DNA of 64,000 nucleotides from Flavobacteriales bacterium (GCA_003499525.1 DNTB01000093.1:1-64000), one strand, 5' to 3'. Shown: positions 27,178 through 35,147, numbered from the stretch's first letter. Numbers and translations are program-made. Notes: a model not told the origin generated them from the letters alone.

Positions 27178-27513
27178 TCAACCACCTCTTTTTTTAACCT
27201 TGTATCCTTCCGATTGGAGTATACCCAGGATTTTATCTCTCAAGTCTCCTTGTATAATTATTTCACCATTCTTTGCAGTACCACCAACACCGCATTTTGC
27301 TTTGAGTACTCTGGCCAATTCCTTTAAGTCTTCTTCAGCTCCTTCGAACCCTGCTATCAGAGTCGCAGTTTTTCCCTTTCTTCCTTTTCGGTCTCGTTCA
27401 ACATAGAGCAGCTGCTCTTCAGGCTCTGGTGTAGTAGCAGAACTTTCTTGCTCTTCGAACGTATAGTTCGGGTTGGTTGAGTAGACCATACCTGAATTAT
27501 TTTTCTTCTTCAT
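27178..27513 (-). CDS. SUI1/eIF1-like translation initiation factor (YciH type)
   Basis: A 111-residue basic protein. The C-terminal 80 residues form the SUI1 domain, recognisable by RDRKGRKGKTATLIAGFEG, then LKAKCGVGGTAKNGEIIIQGD and an ILQSEGYKVKKRGG tail. The N-terminus (MKKKNNSGMVYSTNP) is typical of bacterial YciH. It may influence start-codon choice, by analogy with eIF1, but the bacterial function is poorly known. It stands 74 bases upstream of kdnA on the same strand. Confidence 0.9.
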   Translation of the reverse strand: MKKKNNSGMVYSTNPNYTFEEQESSATTPEPEEQLLYVERDRKGRKGKTATLIAGFEGAEEDLKELARVLKAKCGVGGTAKNGEIIIQGDLRDKILGILQSEGYKVKKRGG

Positions 27514-27573
27514 ATTTAATACTAAGGTTCAAGTTGATTAACACCAAAGAAACAAAGACAACTGCAAACCATC

Positions 27574-27581
27574 TATGTTTG
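27574..27581 (+). promoter_or_regulatory. Possible -7 element of kdsB (TATGTTTG)
   Basis: TATGTTTG fits TAnnTTTG, 16 bases before the kdsB ATG in the 84-base divergent gap with the SUI1 gene. No -33 TTTG is found at the expected place. Confidence 0.45.
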
Positions 27582-27597
27582 TATACCAGTTTGGCCC

Positions 27598-28368
27598 ATG
27601 AAATTTTTAGGAATAATACCAGCTCGCTACGGATCGAAGCGCCTTGAAGGCAAACCGCTTCTGGACATTTGTGGAAAATCTATGATCCGAAGGGTTTATG
27701 AGCAATCCGTAAAGGCTCTTGATGAAGTTTATGTAGCTACAGATGATCAGAGGATAAGGGATGAAGTTTTGGATTTTGGAGGTAAGGTCGTGATGACAGA
27801 TCCGGATCATAATACGGGAACCAATAGATGTCTAGAAGCTCTTGAAATAGTGCGTAGCGAAAAGGGTCGAAATTACGATGTCGTAGTAAATATTCAGGGA
27901 GATGAACCACTTCTGAATCCATCTCAAGTATTAGAGTTGATGGACTGCTACAAGGATCCCAATGCCGAAATAGCTACGCTTGTCACACCGGTAATCAGGT
28001 TGGATGATCTTTTTAATGAAAGCGAGGTCTTTGTGGTTTTCGACAAGAACAACTATGCGCTATATTTTAGTCGTTCCGTTATTCCCCACGTTCATGGCAA
28101 GCATAAAACGAAGTGGTTGAAGAAACAAAAATTCTATAAGCATCTTGGCTTGTATGCCTACACTGTGGATGCCCTGAGAACTTTTGCAAATATGCCCAGA
28201 ACATCTCTTGAAGTGGCGGAATCTTTGGAACAGAACAGGTGGATTCAAAATGGCGGGAAAATCAAGGTTTCCCTAACTGAATTCGATTCCATTCCTGTGG
28301 ATACCATCGATGATCTGGAAAGAGTGCGTGAAATGGTCCGATCCAGAAAGGCTTCCGGACGTGAATAG
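27598..28368 (+). CDS. kdsB: 3-deoxy-octulosonate cytidylyltransferase (Kdo or Kdo8N)
   Basis: A 256-residue CMP-sugar synthetase that joins CTP to Kdo or 8-amino-Kdo. The N-terminal CTP-binding motif IIPARYGSKRLEGKPL is followed by NIQGDEPLLNPSQV and YFSRSVIPHV. LGLYAYTVDALRTF and SLEVAESLEQNRW are also typical. Given kdnA and kdnB next door, it may prefer Kdo8N, as shown for Shewanella KdsB, but specificity cannot be read from the sequence. Confidence 0.92.
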   Translation: MKFLGIIPARYGSKRLEGKPLLDICGKSMIRRVYEQSVKALDEVYVATDDQRIRDEVLDFGGKVVMTDPDHNTGTNRCLEALEIVRSEKGRNYDVVVNIQGDEPLLNPSQVLELMDCYKDPNAEIATLVTPVIRLDDLFNESEVFVVFDKNNYALYFSRSVIPHVHGKHKTKWLKKQKFYKHLGLYAYTVDALRTFANMPRTSLEVAESLEQNRWIQNGGKIKVSLTEFDSIPVDTIDDLERVREMVRSRKASGRE

Positions 28369-28397
28369 AGGAAAAAGCGCTCATTGCTACGAAAAGC

Positions 28398-28405
28398 TAA
28401 TTTTG
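28398..28405 (+). promoter_or_regulatory. Possible -7 element of kdsA (TAATTTTG)
   Basis: TAATTTTG fits TAnnTTTG in the 53-base gap between kdsB and kdsA, 16 bases before the kdsA start. It could give a second, internal promoter for kdsA and the genes after it. Confidence 0.4.
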
Positions 28406-28421
28406 CCCAAATTTTTCCTGA

Positions 28422-29255
28422 ATGAGTGAAAAGAAAGTACAAGTAGGAAACGTGGTTTGTGGAGATGATCCACTCTTTTTGATTTCTGGACCCTGCGTCA
28501 TCGAAACCGAAAAAATTGCACTGGAAACTGCCGAAACATTAAAACGGGTTTCAGAAGAACTAAATATTCCTGTAATATACAAGTCTTCATTTCAAAAGGA
28601 CAATAGAAGCTCGGTTGATTATTATATGGGTCCTGGGCTTGATGAGGGTCTTCGAATTCTACAGAAGGTTAAAGATGTGTTTGGTTTTCCTTTATTGACA
28701 GATATTCACTATCCTGAGCAGGTGAAACCCGTAGCTGAGGTTGTGGATGTTCTTCAAATTCCAGCTTATCTCGTTATGCAAACTACGCTTACCGTCGAGT
28801 CTGCAAAAACGGGAAAAGCAATAAATCTCAAGCACGGTCAGTTTCTGGCTCCGGAAAATATGGTAAAACCTGTAGCTAAAGTAGAATCAACGGGTAATCG
28901 AAATATTATTTTGACAGAAAGAGGTTACACCTTTGGGTATAACGACCTTGTGGTGGATCCAAGGAGTTTCCATCATATGCGTGAAACCGGATATCCGGTA
29001 GTCTTTGATATTACTCATTCCATCAGGAAGTATGGCATTCCAAGTGCCGATCCAGCAGGAGGAGCCCGACAGTATCTTGGGGTATTGGGTCGAGCTGGTG
29101 TTGCCGCTGGTGTTGATGGAGTTTTTATTGAAACACACCCTTGTCCTAACGAAGCGTTATGTGATGCGGCAAGTCAAATGGACATGACAGAATTACGAGA
29201 CTTTATGTTACCTCTTTTAGAATTACACGAAACAGAATTGAAATACCGAAAATAA
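28422..29255 (+). CDS. kdsA: Divergent 3-deoxy-octulosonate-8-phosphate synthase-like protein
   Basis: A 277-residue DAHP/Kdo8P synthase-family enzyme expected to condense PEP with an aldose phosphate. Conserved parts are SGPCVIETE (the Cys of metal-dependent KdsA), YKSSFQKDNRSS (PEP lysines and the sugar-phosphate Arg-Ser), INLKHGQF, ERGYTFGYNDLVVD and IETHPCP. Two usual arginines are replaced by methionine. The segment that reads RGxG in most KdsA is MGPG here, and the RQTDL motif is MQTTL. By my recollection the arginine of RQTDL is E. coli Arg120, which reaches from the neighbouring subunit to the sugar phosphate. Thus the aldose substrate or its binding mode may differ. It precedes the transaldolase-CBS gene by 10 bases. 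Confidence 0.85.
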   Translation: MSEKKVQVGNVVCGDDPLFLISGPCVIETEKIALETAETLKRVSEELNIPVIYKSSFQKDNRSSVDYYMGPGLDEGLRILQKVKDVFGFPLLTDIHYPEQVKPVAEVVDVLQIPAYLVMQTTLTVESAKTGKAINLKHGQFLAPENMVKPVAKVESTGNRNIILTERGYTFGYNDLVVDPRSFHHMRETGYPVVFDITHSIRKYGIPSADPAGGARQYLGVLGRAGVAAGVDGVFIETHPCPNEALCDAASQMDMTELRDFMLPLLELHETELKYRK

Positions 29256-29265
29256 GAATACAACT

Positions 29266-30279
29266 ATGGAACTCTATCTTGATTCAGCAGATATAAATGA
29301 AATAAAAACAGCGTTTGAACTAGGTTTTCTGACTGGTTTAACAACAACACCCACATTCATGCATCGTCATGGAATTACGGATGTGGATTCGACAATTGTA
29401 GAGCTTTCGAAAATTGTCCCGATTCTTCAAATTGAGGCTTTAGGCCAAACTGCCGATGAAATTGTTGCTGAAGCACATCGACAGGAAGCATTAGGGCTGG
29501 ACCGGGAAACAACAGTCTACAAAATTCCGATTTCAATGGAAGGAGTAAAAGCCTGTAAGAGATTGACAGATGAAGGATTTTTGGTCAATATTCACCTGGT
29601 GTACACTCTTCAACAAACTTATATGGCTCTGGAGGCCGGTGCCACCTATGTATGTCCGCTAGTCGGTAGGTTACAGGATCAGGGAACCGATGCATTGGCG
29701 TTAGTGGAGCAATGTGTGAACGCAGTGAACTACTACGGTTACGACTCTAAGATTATGTTCAGTTCTGTGCGGCATGTTGAGCATGTTCGAAATGCAATAA
29801 ACATTGGTGTTCACACCATTACGGTTCCGTGGAAGGTGATGCAGCAGCTGACAGAGAATCACTTTACAGAAATAGGCACGAAACAATTTGAGGATCATAC
29901 CAAGCTTATGACCAAGAGAGTTCATCAGGTAATGAGTGACCAAAACCCAATGGTTACAAGAGATGCCAGTATTGCAGATTGTTTGGTTCAAATGACTTCC
30001 GGCGGATTCGGCGCAGTATCAGTGGTAGATAACGAAGGGTCTGCTGTGGGCATTTTCACCGATGGTGACTTGAGAAGGCTAATGACCAATGGGTCTTCAG
30101 ATCCACTAAATATGAAAGTAAGCGACCTTGATCTTCATGTTCCACTTCAGGTTGAAGCTAATGAATTACTGTTTCACGCTCAGGAGCTCTTTTCAGAGCG
30201 AAAGGTAGATGAGCTGGTTGTAGTTAGTGATGGCAAGGTCGTCGGAATGCTGGACGTACAGGACATCATTAAGGCTTAA
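29266..30279 (+). CDS. Transaldolase-fold (fructose-6-phosphate aldolase-like) protein fused to a CBS pair
   Basis: A 337-residue fusion. Residues 1-215 are a small transaldolase/FSA-type barrel: LDSAD at the start, the Schiff-base lysine at Lys86 (VYKIPISMEG), and the phosphate arginine in VGRLQDQG. Residues about 220-337 are two CBS motifs (MVTRDASIADCL and VGIFTDGDLRRLM, then VPLQVEANELLF and VVGMLDVQDIIKA). Aligned by eye with FSA, the TTNP motif is TTTP (Asn28 to Thr), Thr109 is His, Ala129 is Cys and Tyr131 is Leu. Arabinose-5-phosphate isomerase (KdsD) is normally SIS plus a CBS pair of about the same length and sits with kdsA and kdsC. Here the catalytic domain is different. It overlaps the next gene in TAATG. 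A role in making the aldose phosphate for KdsA is inference. Confidence 0.8.
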   Translation: MELYLDSADINEIKTAFELGFLTGLTTTPTFMHRHGITDVDSTIVELSKIVPILQIEALGQTADEIVAEAHRQEALGLDRETTVYKIPISMEGVKACKRLTDEGFLVNIHLVYTLQQTYMALEAGATYVCPLVGRLQDQGTDALALVEQCVNAVNYYGYDSKIMFSSVRHVEHVRNAINIGVHTITVPWKVMQQLTENHFTEIGTKQFEDHTKLMTKRVHQVMSDQNPMVTRDASIADCLVQMTSGGFGAVSVVDNEGSAVGIFTDGDLRRLMTNGSSDPLNMKVSDLDLHVPLQVEANELLFHAQELFSERKVDELVVVSDGKVVGMLDVQDIIKA

Positions 30280-30941
30280 TGACAGGTTATCGTATTCTGT
30301 ACCAAAACTTAGGCGCAGAATTTCTCGCCTCGCATGATCAACTTGTGGCACGGTTCGGAAAAATTCGGGCAGTGCTCTTTGATTGGGATGGAGTTTTTCA
30401 TTCTGGTCATAAAAATGAAAAAAGGACCAGTTCATTTTCAGAGACTGATTCAATGGGAGTGAACATGCTCCGGTTTGGGTTATTTCTTCAAAATGGGTCT
30501 ATTCCATACACCGCTATTATCAGCGGGGAGAATAATAGAACAGCAAAATTCTGGGCCGAAAGAGAGCATTTTAACGCTGTATTTTCTGGTGTGAAGGATA
30601 AGAAAGTGATTCTGGAAACACTGCTGGAAATGGGCATTGAGTCGGATGAGATACTTTTTGTTTTTGACGACATCCTCGATTTATCTTTAGCAGAACGGGT
30701 TGGATTGCGATGTATGGTTTCAAGATCTTCTAACCCTGAATTTATTGAGTTTGTCAAGAAAAGTGCGCTGGCTGAGTACATTTCTGGTAGCAATGGAGGT
30801 AATCATGCTGTGCGTGAAATAACAGAAATGCTACTCAATGCCAACGGTCTTTTTACAAGGACCATTGAACATCGAATAGCATATTCAGAGACTTATCAGC
30901 AGTATATCCAACTGCGCAATAAGATTCGAACCGATTTATAG
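30279..30941 (+). CDS. KdsC-like HAD phosphatase (3-deoxy-octulosonate 8-phosphate phosphatase)
   Basis: A 220-residue HAD-family protein without a cap domain. The nucleophile motif is DWDGVF (Asp35, Asp37), motif II is AIISGENNRTAKFW, and the metal motif reads FDDILDL where KdsC usually has GDDxxD. The C-terminus keeps the KdsC-type GGNHAVREI. It should remove the 8-phosphate from the KdsA product. Compared with ordinary KdsC (about 170-190 residues) it has a 30-residue N-terminal extension. Its start shares one base with the transaldolase-CBS stop. It is convergent with the vWA gene, two bases apart. Confidence 0.82.
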   Translation: MTGYRILYQNLGAEFLASHDQLVARFGKIRAVLFDWDGVFHSGHKNEKRTSSFSETDSMGVNMLRFGLFLQNGSIPYTAIISGENNRTAKFWAEREHFNAVFSGVKDKKVILETLLEMGIESDEILFVFDDILDLSLAERVGLRCMVSRSSNPEFIEFVKKSALAEYISGSNGGNHAVREITEMLLNANGLFTRTIEHRIAYSETYQQYIQLRNKIRTDL

Positions 30942-30943
30942 AC

Positions 30944-32806
30944 TTACTTTTCAGCCATCATCTGGCAGGAACGTATCATACTTATCAATTCCGACCGGTA
31001 TCCGAATTCATCATTGCTCATAGCACCTTTAGCCATTTGCAATGCCTGATTGTACGATGCATTTTGTTTGAACTCCGAATCTCTTAACAACATACCAAAT
31101 TCGGCAACTGCTGCGGAGAAGCGATAATTCTCAGAAGTTTCATTGATGTTCGTCTGACTATTCTCTAAAGTCTTTACAATGAGCTGGCTTTTATCTCCAT
31201 CTGGCTTTTTGTATCTGAATTTAACCGTAAGTATTTCATCATTCGAAAGGCCGAGTTGCTCAGTAACACTTTGGTACTTGAGAGGATCAATATCCCGAAT
31301 AAACTCTGATTTAACTCCTACCGGAATGATTTCATAAAGTGCTGTCACCGTATGGCCGGCACCCAGCTCTCCAGCATCTTTTTTGTCATTGTTAAAGTCT
31401 TCGTCTTCCAGCATTCTGTTCTCGTAGCCAATTAGACGATAAGCCTGAACAACTTTAGGATTAAATTCAACTTGGATTTTAACGTCTTTAGCGATTGTAA
31501 ATAAGGTGGCTCTCATTTCTCGCACAAATACCTTCTCAGCCTCTTTTATGTTGTCGATGTAGAAATAATTTCCGTTTCCGGCGTTGCTAATTTGTTCCAT
31601 TCGGCCATCCTTGTAATTTCCCATACCGAATCCGGTAATCGTCAAGTATATTCCTTGTTTTCTTTTCTTCTCAATTAATTCTACCATGGCTGCGGTTGAT
31701 GATTCGCCAACATTGAAGTCTCCGTCGGTGGCCAGAATTACCCTATTGTTTCCATCTTCAATGAGGTTCTGAGCGGCAACCTTGTAGGCAAGTTTGATTC
31801 CCGCTCCTCCGGCGGTGCTTCCCCCTGCCGATAATTGGTCAAGAGCAGCAATAATTTTTTCCTTTTCGGAAACAGGGGTTGAGGGTAGAACCAATCCTGC
31901 AGCACCAGCATAAACAACTATGGCTACACGATCATTCTCGTCCAATTCCCCGACGAGCATTTTCATGGAAGATTTTAGCAGAGGGAGCTTGTTGTGATCT
32001 GACATAGAGCCACTTACATCAATTAGGAATACCAGATTAGAGGGCTTGAGATCATCGTAATCAAGGTTTTTACCTTGCAGTCCGATATGCACCAACTTGT
32101 GCTTTGAATTCCAAGGTGCTTGTGATACTTCCATATTGATGGAAAAAGGGTCATCTCCTGTTGGTTGCGGGTAGTCATAATTGAAATAATTGATCATCTC
32201 CTCTATACGAACCATGTCTTTTTGAGGCATTTGTCCATAGTTAATCACTCTTCGGATGTTGCTGTAGGAAGCAGCATCGACATCGATAGAAAAAGTGGAT
32301 AGTGGACTATTCTGTGCTTCATGAAATTTGTTTTCATGAATGACATCATATTCCTCTGTATTATGCTCAACACCGGGACCCACCTCATAGGCTTGATAGA
32401 CGACCCCTGCGGTCTTCATTTCAGATTTGCTCAGACGATTAGCCGTTTTATCACGAATTATGAGAGGAGATTCATACTCCTTGATTTCAACCACATCCAT
32501 AAGCTCTGTAGTAGCGGCCATTTGGACATCAATACTTTTTTGATTTTCAACTTTGATGATCACATTTTCATAGCCGACAAATGAGAATATTAGAACTGAG
32601 TTATTGTTTTCAACTTCGATGCTATACTTGCCATCAAAGTCAGTAGTTGCCATGTTTTTAGTGCCTTTTTCCAGCACGTTTACAAATGGAAGTGCCTCAC
32701 CGGAAATTTGGTCGGTAACTGTTCCTGTAATAGTTTGTCTTGCGGAAAGTCCTGCACTCATAATCATGAGGACGAATAGCATCAGATAATGATTCATTGT
32801 TTTCAT
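30944..32806 (-). CDS. Exported vWA-domain protein with carboxypeptidase-like N-domain and DUF3520
   Basis: A 620-residue exported protein. The signal peptide (residues 1-22) is followed by a carboxypeptidase-regulatory-like beta domain (TITGTVTDQISGEALPFVNV, residues 25-100). A linker with NRLSKSEM and SPLSTFSIDVDAASYSNIRR comes next, the segment that starts the YfbK-type VWA family. The vWA domain keeps a full metal site (DVSGSMS, Asp263, Ser265, Ser267). The C-terminal 130 residues match the DUF3520 type (EFGMLLRDSEFKQNASYNQAL). It is divergent from the ECF sigma factor. Role unknown; a protein-binding function is likely. Confidence 0.88.
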   Translation of the reverse strand: MKTMNHYLMLFVLMIMSAGLSARQTITGTVTDQISGEALPFVNVLEKGTKNMATTDFDGKYSIEVENNNSVLIFSFVGYENVIIKVENQKSIDVQMAATTELMDVVEIKEYESPLIIRDKTANRLSKSEMKTAGVVYQAYEVGPGVEHNTEEYDVIHENKFHEAQNSPLSTFSIDVDAASYSNIRRVINYGQMPQKDMVRIEEMINYFNYDYPQPTGDDPFSINMEVSQAPWNSKHKLVHIGLQGKNLDYDDLKPSNLVFLIDVSGSMSDHNKLPLLKSSMKMLVGELDENDRVAIVVYAGAAGLVLPSTPVSEKEKIIAALDQLSAGGSTAGGAGIKLAYKVAAQNLIEDGNNRVILATDGDFNVGESSTAAMVELIEKKRKQGIYLTITGFGMGNYKDGRMEQISNAGNGNYFYIDNIKEAEKVFVREMRATLFTIAKDVKIQVEFNPKVVQAYRLIGYENRMLEDEDFNNDKKDAGELGAGHTVTALYEIIPVGVKSEFIRDIDPLKYQSVTEQLGLSNDEILTVKFRYKKPDGDKSQLIVKTLENSQTNINETSENYRFSAAVAEFGMLLRDSEFKQNASYNQALQMAKGAMSNDEFGYRSELISMIRSCQMMAEK

Positions 32807-32883
32807 GGTTTTTTATTGATAGGATGCAATACCTTGTTCGATTCCATAAAAGCAACTGAAAAACTTTACTTTCACGCACATCG

Positions 32884-33453
32884 ATGCATTCTAAATCAGA
32901 TGAATATGAGGCGCTGCCAGACGATCAATTGATTGTAAAATTTTTGGATAAAGACGATCAGGAAGCCCTGGGAGTGCTCTTTAAAAGATACATGCATCTG
33001 ATATTCGGAGTTGCTTTAAAATACCTTAGAGGCAAGGAAGATGCTGAAGACTTGACTATGAAGATTTATGAAAAGCTGATGGACGAATTGCCCAAAAGGC
33101 AAATTCGTAATTTCAGTGGTTGGTTGTACGTTCTTACCCGCAATGAATGCCTTATGCAGTTACGAAAGACGGCAAATTCAAATGAAGTTCAGGATTTTCC
33201 CCTTGTTGGAGCTGAGTTTGTGGAAAATGAGCAGTCCATGCATCATATAAAGGAAGAGAAACTCAAGATGCTTGAGAAATGCATTGAACGATTAAAGGAC
33301 GAGCAGAAAAAATGTGTAGATCGCTTTTTTTTGAAGTCGAAATCCTATCGTGAAATAGCTAATGAATTAAATATTCATGAAAAAAAGGTCAAGAGCTATA
33401 TTCAAAACGGAAAGAGGAATTTGAAAATTTGTATCGAGCAAAGTGAAAAGTGA
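32884..33453 (+). CDS. ECF-type RNA polymerase sigma factor
   Basis: A 189-residue sigma-70 family protein. Region 2 is seen around ALGVLFKRYMHLIFGVALKYLRGKEDAEDLTMKIYEKL, in short LKYLRGKEDAEDL, with NFSGWLYVLTRNECL. Region 4 is seen near KKCVDRFFLKSKSYREIANEL with the recognition helix EKKVKSYIQNGKRNL. It overlaps the anti-sigma gene by 11 bases, so the two are coupled. It is divergent from the vWA/DUF3520 gene, 77 bases away, which may be a target. Confidence 0.92.
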   Translation: MHSKSDEYEALPDDQLIVKFLDKDDQEALGVLFKRYMHLIFGVALKYLRGKEDAEDLTMKIYEKLMDELPKRQIRNFSGWLYVLTRNECLMQLRKTANSNEVQDFPLVGAEFVENEQSMHHIKEEKLKMLEKCIERLKDEQKKCVDRFFLKSKSYREIANELNIHEKKVKSYIQNGKRNLKICIEQSEK

Positions 33454-34681
33454 TTCGCACATAAGACATATTTCGCCGGAAATGTTACGGGCCTATATCG
33501 AGGATCGAATGACCGAACAGGAGCGTCATTTTGTTGAGCTTCACCTTCTCGATTGTGAACTTTGTGCTGAAGCTTTGGAAGGATTGCAATTGATAAATTC
33601 TGAAGAATATCACCAGTCCATTGCCTCGCTTGAGGCCAGAATGGTGCCGGAGCAACATTCAAGAAAGTCAAACTCATGGATAGTTTGGGCGAGTGCCGCG
33701 GCCATAGCCCTGTTAATTGGATCTTCCATCATTTGGACGACTCAAAAGATTGAAGATGCAAGCGAATTAGAACTTGCGGAAAACACAAAACCGGATAAAA
33801 CCGAAAAAATAATTGAAAAGGAGGAATTTGAACCTGCTCAGGATAGGGATGAGGAAGTGGCTCAGGAAGCAGAACAGGTTGAAGCAATAGCTGAAATTGA
33901 AGAACCAGTCGAACCTGAAATCATTCTGGATGAAGATGAAGCGCTCGAAGTAGTACAGTATTCAGTTCCTTTGATAGAGCAGGACAAAACTGCCGAGGTG
34001 TATGATCAGCCCAATGAATTGACCACAATAGAAGATCGAGAACAAGTTGCTGCTAAAACTACAATTGCAGCATCCACCAATACTCTTGAGAGAAAAAGAA
34101 AAAAATCGGTATCGGGTATGGTACAAGACCAAAGTGGAGAACCAGTGCCTTTTGCCACGGTAACAGATGAGCTCGGCGAGGCCAACTCTGTTACAGATTT
34201 TGAGGGAGAATTTGAACTCGATTTTAGTGATGATGCTGATTCTCTGGTTGTACGATCTATAGGTTACGATGAGGTTCGGCAAAAAGCAGAAGATAAACCT
34301 ATGAGCATAACGATGCGCGAGCAATCGGCCGTTGCGGATGTTGTTGTGTTGGGAAGATCAGAACGTCAGAAAAATATTCCCACTACAATTGCCCAACCTC
34401 GAATAGGGGAAGAAGCGTATAAACAATACCTGGATACTGCTCTAATTTATCCGGAAGAAGCAAGGATTGCTGGAGTAGAAGGAAAAGTAGTTTTGTCGAT
34501 TGAAGTACTTTCGTCGGGTAGTTTGGGCTCCATCACAGTTGAAAAAGGTATCGGATTTGGTTGTGATGAAGAGGCCGTTAGATTAGTGAGAAACGGACCG
34601 GACTGGAAGGCTGCCACTAAAGATGGAGCATCCATTTCGAGTACGGTGCGTCAGAAGTTTAAGTTTAAGCTAAATAAGTAG
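33443..34681 (+). CDS. Composite anti-sigma factor: zinc-finger-like N-end, TM, carboxypeptidase-like and TonB C-domains
   Basis: A 412-residue membrane protein. The cytoplasmic N-terminus carries HxxxCxxC (HLLDCELC, about residues 34-41), the zinc anti-sigma signature. A transmembrane helix (ASAAAIALLIGSSIIW) follows at about residues 76-92. Next is a Glu-rich periplasmic linker and then a carboxypeptidase-regulatory-like domain (SGMVQDQSGEPVPFATV). The chain ends in a TonB-type C-terminal domain (YPEEARIAGVEGKVVLSIEV to VRQKFKFKL). The start is a GTG at 33443 overlapping the sigma gene. An ATG at 33482 is the alternative but would cut into the N-terminus. It probably sequesters the adjacent sigma factor. 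Confidence 0.85.
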   Translation: MKSDSHIRHISPEMLRAYIEDRMTEQERHFVELHLLDCELCAEALEGLQLINSEEYHQSIASLEARMVPEQHSRKSNSWIVWASAAAIALLIGSSIIWTTQKIEDASELELAENTKPDKTEKIIEKEEFEPAQDRDEEVAQEAEQVEAIAEIEEPVEPEIILDEDEALEVVQYSVPLIEQDKTAEVYDQPNELTTIEDREQVAAKTTIAASTNTLERKRKKSVSGMVQDQSGEPVPFATVTDELGEANSVTDFEGEFELDFSDDADSLVVRSIGYDEVRQKAEDKPMSITMREQSAVADVVVLGRSERQKNIPTTIAQPRIGEEAYKQYLDTALIYPEEARIAGVEGKVVLSIEVLSSGSLGSITVEKGIGFGCDEEAVRLVRNGPDWKAATKDGASISSTVRQKFKFKLNK

Positions 34682-34688
34682 GTTTGAC

Positions 34689-35147
34689 ATGAGACAAGTA
34701 ATACTTAAAACACTTATAATCAGCACTTTATTTGCAAGTTGTACTGAGGAAAGAAATATTGATACCGGGGTCTCCGATGTCGAAAAGATACAGCAATATG
34801 TTGCTGAGAATGGATTGAATGCTCTTGCAACTCCTTCGGGTCTGCATGTCGTTGTGGAAGACCCTGGCGCTGGAGATAGCGCCTACTTTGATGCTATTGT
34901 TAAAGTGAATTACAAGGGATACCTCCTTGACGGTACGGTATTCGATCAATCAGCACCCGATCAGCCTATTCATGGTTCTTTAAGAGCATTTATTCCCGGC
35001 TGGCAAGAAGGTCTGCCATACTTCAAAGAAGGCGGTTCCGGCACCTTACTCATTCCTTCCCGTTTGGGATACGGAAATCAACAAGTGGGTACCATTCCAC
35101 CCAATTCAGTTTTGATATTTGATATTGAATTACTCCAAGTTGACTGA
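34689..35147 (+). CDS. FKBP-type peptidyl-prolyl isomerase lipoprotein
   Basis: A 152-residue lipoprotein. The lipobox FASC follows a short signal, so the protein is membrane-anchored on the periplasmic side. The FKBP domain covers residues 50-152 with VKVNYKGYLLDGTVFDQS, IPGWQEGLPYFKEGG and LLIPSRLGYGNQQVG, all typical of active isomerases. It starts 7 bases after the anti-sigma stop and so probably belongs to the same transcript. It helps fold exported proteins. Confidence 0.93.
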   Translation: MRQVILKTLIISTLFASCTEERNIDTGVSDVEKIQQYVAENGLNALATPSGLHVVVEDPGAGDSAYFDAIVKVNYKGYLLDGTVFDQSAPDQPIHGSLRAFIPGWQEGLPYFKEGGSGTLLIPSRLGYGNQQVGTIPPNSVLIFDIELLQVD

